Source of the DNA: Mytilus galloprovincialis
Lineage: Eukaryota; Mollusca; Bivalvia; Mytilida; Mytilidae
Assembly (NCBI RefSeq): GCF_965363235.1
Contig: NC_134842.1
Coordinates: 38,654,458 to 38,718,457, forward strand
Direction: 5' to 3'
DNA: 64,000 nt
Shown: in pieces, positions 1 through 12,300 of the stretch
Numbering within the stretch: the stretch's first letter is position 1
How the letters are laid out: every line of letters starts with the position of its first letter
Translations under genes and position numbers: made by a program
The notes under the pieces: model-generated
The model's input: the letters and a program-made list of their open reading frames with translations, nothing else
Told to the model about the DNA's origin: nothing
Databases searched by the model: none

Positions 1-197
1 GTTTCGTGGCAGCCAGTTTTTAGGTGGAGGAAGCCGGAGTGCCCGGAGAAAACCACCTACCTTCGATATGAAAACTGACAATCCTAGTCAATTAAGATAG
101 GAGTTGAGTGCACCTACACGAGGGGGGTTCGAACTCACAACCTCAATGTTGACTGGCTAGTAGTAATTACTTAGACCGCTCAGCCACCAAGGCCCCT
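1..197 (-). mobile_element. tRNA-derived SINE (partial)
   Basis: On the minus strand, bases 197 to about 125 fold like a tRNA head with an A box (TGGCTGAGCGG) and a B box (GTTCGAACCC). The tail to base 1 includes a conserved-looking block (CTCCGGGCACTCCGGCTTCC) of the kind seen in molluscan SINEs with a shared central domain. The 3' end of the element is cut by the window edge. Confidence 0.75.
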
Positions 198-358
198 CAG
201 CAACAACAAGCTACGTGTTTAAACCAGTAAATGGTCTCATTTCCTCTATATCATTTTTGTTTATTTTACAGTTAAAGACACATGTTTTGCAAAAATATAC
301 AAATAGTATGATCTTTCAGTACCTAGGCATGCCTTAAATTAAATTCTTATGCAAATAC

Positions 359-3300
359 CTGTTTTCAGTGAATCCGGAAATTGTCGTTGCCATTCCGACA
401 ACACCACAGCAAAATATAAAGAAATTCCAATAACAGACAAGTTTCTGCTGGATCTTAGTTCAACGTTTTGTAACGCAGAAAGGCCAAGAGAACAGAGTAC
501 TCCCAACATAGCAAAGGTAATGCCTCCTAATACAGGGTCAGGTACCGACGTCATTACTGCACCAAATTTTCCAATAATTGCTAAAACTACTGCTAAAATT
601 CCGGAGATGACCAGCACTATTCTGCTACCGATCTAAAAATGAAAACAATTAATGAAAATAAAGAAAAAGACCAATAAATGTCACTGTTGTAGCAACCTTA
701 ATGTATCGATAGTGTTGAACCTTAATACAAGCGCTCTGTTTTGCTATATTTGTCCTTTCCTGTTGTTGCAGATAATATAATATGAGTGTATATCTGTTTT
801 TAACAAAATGTCTCTTGAAAGTAGACCACAAAGTGGACTCGGAATAAATATATTGCCACTTTGGACCGACAGTAAAACTTTCTCATACTAAAATGATTGC
901 GTCTAATATTTCTGATCTTGTCACCAACTTTCAAGTTTTATTGTGAAAAAGTTATCTTTATTCATTAGTTGTGTTGATTATAACAAATTAATTTTACGGA
1001 CGCCATTACGAGTTGGTTGACCATTATGAAATAACCGTTTCACAGATGATATTGGGTATTTTCGTCATGTCTTAACTACAATCCCCTTCCCTTTTCACGA
1101 ATATAGAATTATAGAATTAGACCGGGTTTGTTACAACATTAGCAACACGACGGGTGCCACATGTGGAGGAGGATACACTTACCCTTCCTGAGTTACTGAG
1201 ATCACCTGAGAACCAAAGGGTTTTGGTGGGGTTCGTGCTGCTTAGTCTTTAGTTTTCTATGCTGAGTATTGTGTTTTTTTATTTGCCTGTTTGTCATTTT
1301 CTTTGTTAGTCATGGCGTTGTCAATTTGTTTTCGATATATGAGTTTTACTGTCCCTCTGGTATTTTTCGCCCCTCTTTCAAGAGGGTTGAGCCGGGCTAA
1401 CTTTAACATTATATGAAGTCAAACAAATTAAGAAAATACCCTTTGGTTACATGAATTGGTATTTACATGACAAACCCCGATATTTTGATCATTGACTGCA
1501 CTTATTTTATTTTTACATCATATGAGGGTTTTTTTAGCACAGATCTTTCAACACATTCAAAAAGGAATATAGTTTTATAGAATAGTATATCAATGTTTGA
1601 GGTCAAAACGTGATAATTAAATTCTTGTTGCAAAACATGCACCGTCTAAAGCTGGTTGAAAAAAGATGGCATACATGTAAATGAAAGTCAATACAGGTGT
1701 TCGGGTTTTATCCAATTCTTGGCACAAACTTAGGATGGAAGGGAAAATGACAATGTTTTGGAATTTAAACAAGAATGAGTCTAAAGTACACGGATGCCCC
1801 ACCTGCACTATCCTTTTCCATGCTCCATGGACTGTACAAATTGGGTAATAATCTAATTTGGCATTAAAATAAGAAAGATTATACTAAAGGGAACATATGT
1901 ACTAAGTTTCAAGTTGATTGAACTTCAATGTCATCAAAAACTACCTTGACCAAAAACTTTAACCTGAACGGACGGACGGACGGACGGACGCACATACGAA
2001 CGGACGGACGCACGAACGGAGTCACAGACCAGAAAACATAATGCCCCTCTACTATCGTAGGTGGGGCATAAAAAAAGAGAAAATCAACATGATGTTGGGA
2101 ACAATAATTCGTACCGAATTGAAACTAAAATCAGATGGATAAGCGTTTCACCTGTAAAAGATTTAAGACATGGGTGTAGTATTTAAATGTTGTTCCTAAT
2201 TGACAGATTAATTAAATCGGAGAAGACCCGTTGTTTTGTCTATCAATGCAATAGATGAACTTCTTGAGTTCCCACTCTATATCTAAGCTTGAAACAACAT
2301 TTCAACGTATCAAGTTATAACTGAGGAATAAAATAAACAACAAGATTTTAATTGGAGAAAATTGATGCTTCAAATAATTCAGATGCACATTTTCTTAAAA
2401 TAGACAAAGAAGATTTATGTAACATTGCTAAACCTCTCAACTGTATGACCATCACATAGAATTGGTAAAAGTGGTTTCGGAGAAGTATTGGGAATCAAAC
2501 GTGTTTTCCAGTCGACAGCTGATAAAGTGAATACAAAAGCATTTTTGTCATATGACATAAACATATTATATGAAATGATAGGTATAAAAACCAGCATTAC
2601 TGTAAAAAGAAAAAAGGCAACAGAAGTATACCGTTGTTTAAAAGTCATAAATCGATTGAGAAAAAACAAATCCGGGTAACGAACTAAAACCGAGGGAAAC
2701 ACATCAACTATAAAAGGAAAACAACGAAACAACAGTAACACTTAAGTGCAACCACAACAAAAACGACAATGCAACACACACAGAAACGAACTATAAGATA
2801 TTAACTGCCATTCCTGACTTGGTACAGGACCTTCTGAGAAAATATGGTGGGTTGTATCTGGATTTGTGACTTTTATGATAATGTTAGATATCGCGCTTTT
2901 ATGACAAGGTTAAATATATCACTAAGATGACAACATTTCATGACAGGTCTACATCACAAATAAATGCAAGATCAATAAGGACAGAGAAATACTCAAATAA
3001 ACAATACAATAGCACATTTCGACATGTAAAAAGTTAATCAATTTATCTCAATTACAAATCACTCTTACTCTGGTTAAACCAAGGAGTGATACTGTCGTGC
3101 TGTATGAAGTTGTTGCGTGACCGGTTCCGAGAGTTCCAGATATTACACTAAATATTCCTTCTATAGCTATTCCTCTGTTCAGCGCATGCCTGGGTACCGG
3201 ATATGCATGACAGACACGTGCTGTTGCTATGTAGTCCCCAACTGATTCGATCACTGATGTTATTACAGCAATCAAAAATCCAAGAAAAATTGCTGCGTTG

Positions 3301-6300
3301 AATTTAGGTGTTCCAAATTGACCTTCATATAAAAGAATGGGCAATTAATCACATCGGAACTTTATTGATGCAGTTCATTTAATGTAATAACATTCGTTAA
3401 AATCATATAATGAATATAAAAAATAAGATGTGGTATGATTGCCAATGAGACAACTCCCAAACAAGAGACGAAATGAGACAGAAATTAACAACTTAAGGTC
3501 ATTGTACGTCTTTCAACAATGAGCAAATCCTATAACGCAAATTCAGCTTTAAAAGGCCCCGAAATGACAAATGTAAAACAATTCAAACGAGAAAAACGAA
3601 CGGCCTAATAGTTCATTTTAATGCGAATCAAATTGAACGTTTATGATGACGCGATGAAATCAAGAATGTTGGATAAGGAACAAACTCGATCGAATTAATA
3701 TCACGATAACATTTTAATATGATACTGATACTATCAACCAGTTCCAAGCAAACGGAAATTTTTTACATTATCCAAAAATGTTTTTAAAATCAAGTCGCTT
3801 AAATATTTGGTTTATACCTCTTATGTTTTCAAAGCGATATTTTGATCGGCTTGGTTTGCTGCTCAAAGCATGTTTAAAAACCTCCACCTCTGGATGATAA
3901 AGGTGAACTCGTATCGTTGAAAAATTGATAGCCAATAATAAGGATTCAAAGGTGAAACAGCAGTTGTTTAATTTCAATAGTAAACCCACGATAAGAAGGG
4001 TTCACTGATTCTTAATATAAATGTGTTTTTGAAATATTTTTTTTTTTTACTTTATTTTGATGTTCGTATTAATTTTGCTTTTCTATGACACATGCAGGAT
4101 ATTAACCAGCTTTGAAGTTTTAAGATCAGCAATCCATACACCTAATCGGTATTAGGCCATTCCGAAAAAAAAATATCAATTTGGACAACTACCTGTTAGG
4201 GTCAAATGTGCAAAACAAAGATGATTAGAATGCGCTGAGAGAGGTGAACATTTAAAAGTTTTGATAGTTAATGAAATAATTTAAAGTTTGTGAAGTTACA
4301 ATGCTTTGTTTAGGGTGCCTTCGATGGTTTTCAACATTCCTGTATAAAAAAAAACACAATATATTGTTTGAACAAGGCACTAGAAGTTCAGTTTGAAAAA
4401 GTTACGTAATTTCCAAACCTAGGTAGATTGGCATAGATAGCGATAAGCGATTACATATCCTACCTGGATAAGGAATGAGTATCCAAGGTGTATCTTGTAT
4501 CACTTTGCTTCTAACATCTGTTCTTGCTTTGAATGACATATCATCAGGGTCATCGGAAAAGACGTTTAGTTTCGTAGATACAGCACACACCACCCACATT
4601 ATTATCAGTGTGAAAAGAACCTGTGAACAGGAAGAAAAATATCTAGTTTGCAACTAATGTATCAATGCATATAACACAAACCAGTAATCGTTAATGAGAT
4701 ATATTATGGTTGGTTGATCTTTTCAAATCCATCAAGGTATCTGAACACCAATGAAATACATACGTTGGTATAACAAAACTAAACACCATAATAAATGCAA
4801 ACAGTCTGACTGATCAAAATGAAGTATTGTAATTAAGTATAATGGATCCTGGTATACCTATCGATAGTGTAGCCATGCGGAATACAACAACATGTATTTG
4901 ATTAAAAAAAGCAGATTCCAGAACAATAAAGCCACTATAACCTAAAAATTTGTGATTACTATTGTGAATTTCTGGTCATGATCCCATTGGTATATCCTTT
5001 GTAAATAGAACGCGACATGCGCATTTATTCAATTCTGTTCAGCGTTGACCGCATAGATTGTATTACCGCTGGTCGTTTTGACATGAAGAGTACGTTTCAT
5101 CAGTTTGCCAGACTATTCATCAAGTCTTTTCGCATTTAAATTGCCATAGTGTGTATATCTTGCAAGCCTTAGTAAATAAAAAGAAAATCTGACATAGAGA
5201 TTTATTTGCTGGTGACATTTCTACTTTAATTTTCATAGGATATCTTCACGGTGTATTGACTTGAGAGTGTCTGGTATACAGTAACATGAGTAACATAGTT
5301 TGCACTAAACAGATGATTTCTGAACAATTTTTGGCGGAATTATTGCACCAAAACAGATGATTCATGTCGAATGCTTACGTTTTGGCGAATTATTGATCTA
5401 AAAATTTATCCGGAGCATATACTTCCTCTATCAAACCAATGTATATAAATAAGTTTAATGCCGAAACTGTCTGCATACTTTTTTTGAATATTTACCATTG
5501 AATAACCCTATAACCTGGTATGATCCTTTTCTTAAACTATCTGCAACTCTGAAATTTATGAGCAATTTTATCCGAAACATTATATAAAAGTTGATACATG
5601 TGTATAAGATTCATATATATATATATATATATATATTAATCAATGCATGTTTCCCCGGAAGCTCCATATTCGTATTGTTTTTTTTTTTCATTTTATTTAT
5701 TTAGAACTGAATTTGTAATTAAGTTATATATACTCACTGGAAATACTTGAAAAACTGGATATGGCTTTGATTTCTTCTCTGACTTCCGTTTGCAGTTCGG
5801 TATAGTAATTTTGATATGCGACATGTACACAGAAAACAGCACAGTGATTCCACAACCTCTAAAGGAAATAACGAATTACAAATCTGTTAATGAAATGATG
5901 TTATAGTTCTAAAAAGACAGCTACAACATATATATATGCACAAGTGACGCCTAGGATTCTTCATGGTTAGACTCAAAACAAACTAAGCACGTTTGTCAAC
6001 CAAACTAAACATGTTTGTACAAAGCATGTTTGCCAACGAATAAAATAAAATTCCCAATAATATTTTAAAAGAACATTTTCACTTTTTATTTCATTAGATT
6101 TGTTTTATTGTCCCATACAAGAATATATATGGTTTACGGGTGGGGATCTCGACCGTTTATGAGTTTGCAAACAGAAGGGGGTGGGGTTGACCCCCAGGGA
6201 CTCCCCAAATAGTTCATTACATTTGTTTTATTGTCCCATACAAGAATATATATGGTTTAGGGGTGGGGATCTCGACCGTTTACGAGTTTGCAAACAGAAG

Positions 6301-9300
6301 GTGGTGGGGTGACCCCAAGGGACTCCCCAAATAGTTCATTAGATTTGTTTTATTGTCCCATACAAGAATATATATGGTTTAGGGGTGGGGATCTCGACCG
6401 TTTACAAGTTTGCAAACAGAAGAGGGTGTGGGGGACCCCCAGGGACTCCCCCAAATAGTTCATTAGATTTGTTTTATTGTCCCATACGAGAATATATGTG
6501 GTTTAGGGGTGGGGATCTCGACCGTTTACAAGTTAGCAAACAGAAGGGGGTGGGGTGACCCCCAGGGACTCCCCAAATAGTTCATTAGATTTGTTTTATT
6601 GTCCCATACAAGAATATATATGGTTTAGGGGTGGGGATCTCGACTGTTTACGAGTTTGTAAACAGAAGGGGGTGGGGTGACCCCAAGGGACTCCCCAAAT
6701 AGTTCATTAGATTTGTTTTATTATCCCATACAAGCATATATATGGTTTAGGGGTGGGGATCTCGACCGTTTACAAGTTTGCAAACAGAAGGGGGTGTGGG
6801 GGACCCCCAGTGACTCCTCCAAATAGTTCATTAGATTTGTTTTATTGTCCAATGCGAGAATATATAATATGGTTTAGGGGTGGGGATCTTGACCGTTTAC
6901 AAGTTTGCAAACAGAAGGGGGTGGGGTAGACCCCCAGGGACTTCCCTTTAATTTCAATAGATTTGTTTTATTGTCCCATTCAAGAATATATATGGTTTAG
7001 GGGTGGGGAACCAAACTTTGTTTGGGAGACTTAATTATTAAATATACAAATGTACTTTACATTTTAATAAGATTATTAAATACAAAAAACAATATATGTA
7101 AACTAAATGTACATGTGTTCCTTCATTTTGTACCCTGCTTTTTCTGCTTTAAATAACTCAGCTAAATTTTTGCCAAATGTGGCTTCATATTCTGATTTTT
7201 TGTTATGCACTATTTTTACAATCTAACATGTAAGTAAAAAAATCTGTTGTACTGTATTCCAAAATTCCTATATATATAATTTATAAAACATTTAAAATGA
7301 TTTTAAAAAACAAATACATATCTGTTTCTGGTTACAATTGGTTGAAAAATTTGGTAGGGAGGTTTAGAAGTTATGTTTCTATATACATTGTTGTATCATG
7401 TATTAATAATTACATTAGATGTATGTTTCATTATAATATTTTATTCTGATTGGCTAACTGCACATCACGTGTTATTCCGTAAGCAGTTGCATTGCTCAAT
7501 ACAACTTTTCTTTCATGGTAACACGTGCTCCAACAATAAAGTGCACAGGTGAATTAAATAATAAAATATATAAAATTCGTGTTTTCATGATCATAGCTAA
7601 AAAATGTAATTATAAGTATTGAATGCTTCTTTTTGTAACTTTATAGGGCTGTACAAGCGTTGACCGTGCGTACATTTTTAGAATGAAGCGCTTCCGCGCT
7701 TCATACAAAATGTACTTCGGTCAACGCTTTTACACCCCAATAAATTTACAAAAAGAAGCATTCAATTCTTAAATATGTTACATTTTTATGATTTTTATTT
7801 ACTAAAGAATTATTTTTATCTAACATGTTATTATTTTTTGTTGTATATTTTGTTTGTTGTTTTATCAATTTTATTTATTCTTTCATTATTTACATGAGAA
7901 TTTAACTTGATTTTATGAGTTTTCTTATTCTAGTCATTACATTTAGTTAAAAATGCAAAATTTTATTGACATTATTTTTTAATTCAATTTATTAAAACAT
8001 TACAGTCATTTCTTATAATTTAATCCTAAATTCCATTTTAAACCGTAGAAAACCATGAAAAAACGTTGATGACTAAATGATGTCTATGGACTTATAACAA
8101 AATAATGTCAGCCAATCAGAAGACACGTTACATCCAAAATTAAATTATTTCAAAGTAACCGTTAGAAAAAAAACTTGTGTCCTATGGATATTATCTGTGA
8201 AAAAAGTGATGTCCCAACAAAAGCGATTCCGGAAAAAAGTATCTGTCCTACTGCACTTTGCACCGTTCCTATGTGTAGATAAATTTTGACCGGTCCCTAA
8301 TGGTGCAAACCTCAGATCCTTTCTTATTTCTATTGTAAAACTTTTCCTTTGTCTGAAGATAACGAATCATTGATATAATGATATTTATGATTACCACATA
8401 CACAAACGATATCCCCCAATGTGCTTTACACAGGAAAATAGCTACAGGATATAATGAGTATCCTAAACAGAAGAGTGTTACTCCGATCGTGATTGGTGAT
8501 ATAAATTTCATCAGAAGTCCAATTAATCCGGTTAATCCAATTACAACTTCAAACATAGAGGCTGCTATTAGGCTTCCTTGGAGCTGAAATGTCAAAATAA
8601 TGATTAGAAAAGCTTCTTTTTCGTGTTTAACATGATCGTCAAAGTTTTCTTATTTTCAAACATTTTGGAAATATGCTGCAAATTTGGAACCGTTTATGTT
8701 ATAACACAGTATCTAGGTACACATATATAGAACTGTTTATTCCATTTTTCATTGTTCGATTGTACTTATATTTATGTTATTGTCGACAGCTGAATGCAAA
8801 ATCAAGCATATGCTTCCTTTTTTAAGAATCTTACGAGTTACATTCGTATGTGTATTGTGGTTATTTTTTTATTCGTCATTTTTGAGAGTTGAGTATGTCG
8901 TCCAATAGCTACTTTTACATTTGAATCATGCTTTCTGCATTCCATTCAAGATTACGCATTATGAAAGTTTTTAGAATAATTCAAAGTTTTAAAACCATTA
9001 CACTATTCAAGTTTTCCGACCTTCGACTTGACCCTGACGACCCCATTCCCATTCATGTGCACAATGTAAAACCAGTATTGTCGACATTGCGATATCAAAA
9101 ATAGTAACACACTATCGTGTCAACACTGTTAACATTGTAAGAAAACTTTTATACGGATTGTTTAATTTTTCGGACAAAGCGGCTGATTGATGTGTGTTTT
9201 AACCACTAATTATAATAAGGTAATTGAAACACTTCGTACCTAATTTAGTTTGACCATAATATTTTGTAAATTAGTTAAGAGATGAAAAAATATATGGCCA

Positions 9301-12300
9301 TTAACTCATATTTAGACACTTACAGTTACTGAACAAATAATGAACTTGCCGCCAGCTTAATTTTCAGTTTGAATACATATACGGAGTTAAACATTATCAC
9401 TGAAGAAGACCGAGAGAAAAACATGATAAAATTTGACGAAAACCAAAAAGGATTTGTTCAATAAAAATAATTACACATTGTAATACATACTTACTTCTGC
9501 TAATCTATCGTATACAATGTTTGTTGTCAGTGAATTTGAAATGTTGCTTGTTGTTAAATTAGTCATATTACTTTCTGAAAACAAGTTATCAATAATTATT
9601 GCATGACTTTCTAACTGATTAATTGACGATTGGTATTGGTTAAGAACGCGCCAGCATAAATGGACTATGGAGCAGCGAATTCAATCGTTAGAAAAGGGCA
9701 GTAACATGATTTAGTTTACTTTTATTCATGATTAGAATGGAGGAAAAAGTTTACGTATTCGCTTTTCATAATACTAAGTATAGCATTAGTCAGTGATTAG
9801 ATAGTACATGATTCATTGTAAATAATTGTGAATGATATTATATAGACCATTTATTTAATGACATCGGGTTCCTGTGATTCAAGCATTTAGGGTTTGTACT
9901 TCGTATACTTAAACTTATTTTAATCTGAAACACTCATTTTGATCTTTAACAGCTCATTAAAGACTGAACAATAAATAGTTCAATTATTTCCAATCCTTCA
10001 GTCAATTTTCAGACTAATACAATGTGGTAAATACAGTACTGTTAAGACTATTCGCTTGCAGTCAATGAAATAAACCATCATAGATACCAGGACTAAATTT
10101 TGTATATACACCAGACGCGCGTTTCGTCTACAAAAGACTCATCAGTGACGCTCGAATAAAAAAAGGCCAAATAAAGTACGAAGTTGATGAGCATTAAGGA
10201 CCAAAATTCCTAAAAGTTATGCCAAATACAGCTAAGGTAATCTATGCCTAAGGTAGAAAAGCCTTAGTTTTTCAAAAATTCAAAATTTTGTAAACAGTTA
10301 ATTTATAAATATAACCATATCAAATCAAATTTATAAATATAATCATATCAATGATAATTCATGTCAGCACAAAAAGTGCGGACTACTGGGCTGGTGATAT
10401 ATTCGGGGAAATAAATCTCCACCAGCAGTGGCATCGACCCAGTGGTTGTAAATGAACTCATCATAGATACCAGGACAATGTTGTAAATACAGTACTGTTA
10501 AGACTATTCACTTGCAGTCAATTAAACTCTGTTCAGTTTATATTCAGTAGAAAAAGTATCAACAGAAGTACCAAACTATATAAAGGTATATCCAAAAACG
10601 ATAAGTCAACAAAAAACTAACAAAATCAAAAGTTTATCAACCAACATAATGAATGGAAGACCGTTGTCATATTCCTGACTTAGTACAGTCATTTACCGAG
10701 AAAAAAATGGTTGTCCTTGATAGCTGTCATTTACCCATACTTATCAATAACATACTATTTTTTTTTTTTTCGGAAAGATACTGAACAGCACTAAATTAAC
10801 TACCAGAAACATGTCTGTATAATACTGGACAAGTCAAAGTCCGGTATACTTTATCAATTTTGTTAGGCAATCCGCATCGATCAATTGTAAATGATGTACG
10901 GTGTTGTAGGCCTATAATGTCTTTTTAATGAATATTTCATTGGTTTTTCATTTCATTTCTATAAAGCCAGCCGACTAGTGCTGCTTAGAATTTCTTTATT
11001 TTAATGCACAAATAAAGCAGCTATTAATAACTTATTATCTTGTTACTCCTCGTCAAGGCAGTGTCAGTTAATTTTCGACTTACGAGTTTCAACATCCATT
11101 TTGGTATGTTTTTTCATCTCCTTTTTTAACATGAAATTGATGAAATATTAGGTCGCCCTCTATCGGATACATTTACTTAACCTTTAAAATCTGATGGACA
11201 TTTCCATGTTTCTGAGCTTTGCAAAGCAATAAGTGGTACCATAAATGATGATGAAGCACCTTGGAAAACTGGTAACCTAAAGAATTAACATGTAAACAGT
11301 GATGTATATTACTTTCGATAACCATTTTTCATGATAATTAAGGAAGGAAAGTTTATATTCTCGAAATGCTTAAAAATAGACATGCTAAATTTAGACCCAA
11401 ACTTTGCTCCCTTTCCAATGAATAACGACCTATTTAAACAAATACACGTATGCATAATCAAGAAATACAAGATGTAAAATTTTAAGTGTTTAATGATGTT
11501 TGAAATTAAAAAGGAAGTAAAGATAAGAACCATCTATAGATCTAAGCTAGTTTACTTAAAATACGCATTTCCCTCTTGAGCAACAGAATGTAGAAACGAA
11601 TAAAAGGATGTGCAAGATATGCGTCAATGAGAAATGACAAAACAAACCACAAAAGAAAACTCGTTTGTGAATTTAAACTTTGCTTGTAAAGCTAAATATA
11701 GTTGTTTCGATAAGGTTACATCGGCCTTTTCCGAAACATGCATTAATGTTTAAATTAAAACATGTTGTACTTGACAATACATTTAATGAATGTAATCCAG
11801 TAACCTACTAATACATTAGGTCCATATACATGAATATTCCTGGTGCAATTACTTAGCCACTATGTCAACTAATTCACATTGATATAGTATGTCTCATCAG
11901 CCTACTTTGTCTGTTTGGGTGCTCGCCTAGTCTTGGCAAGATAACAGACTTATCAAAAACTGTCACAGTGGAAGTTTTACATGTAGTTACATGTATATAA
12001 CAAGCTTGAGACCACCGGTTCCCTCTTTTATAAATGTTTTTACCAAGTCAGCAATATATGACGGTTGTTTATTATTCGTTTCGATAAAGGTCTATGATAA
12101 AATCTTTTATAGTATTGTCATAGTTTTTATGGACTTTCCTTTTTTATTTACGTTGGAGTATGACATCAGTATTTTTGTTTACTTTTTTGTTAACACATAT
12201 TATTTAATCAAAATCAACCTGAGAAAAATAAAAAATAAAAACATCAAATCAAAAGTAATCAAAACGATCCTAACCTAGTTATTATGCAAAATCTAGCAAA

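Noticed and set aside
125..197. A functional tRNA gene
   Set aside because: The sequence continues into a SINE tail, the acceptor stem does not pair convincingly, and the anticodon region is disrupted.
8269..8407. Extension of SLC23 exon 5 as coding with an extra membrane span
   Set aside because: The donor at 8407 followed by the exon at 5858 keeps the family's spacing exactly; the extension would duplicate that segment.
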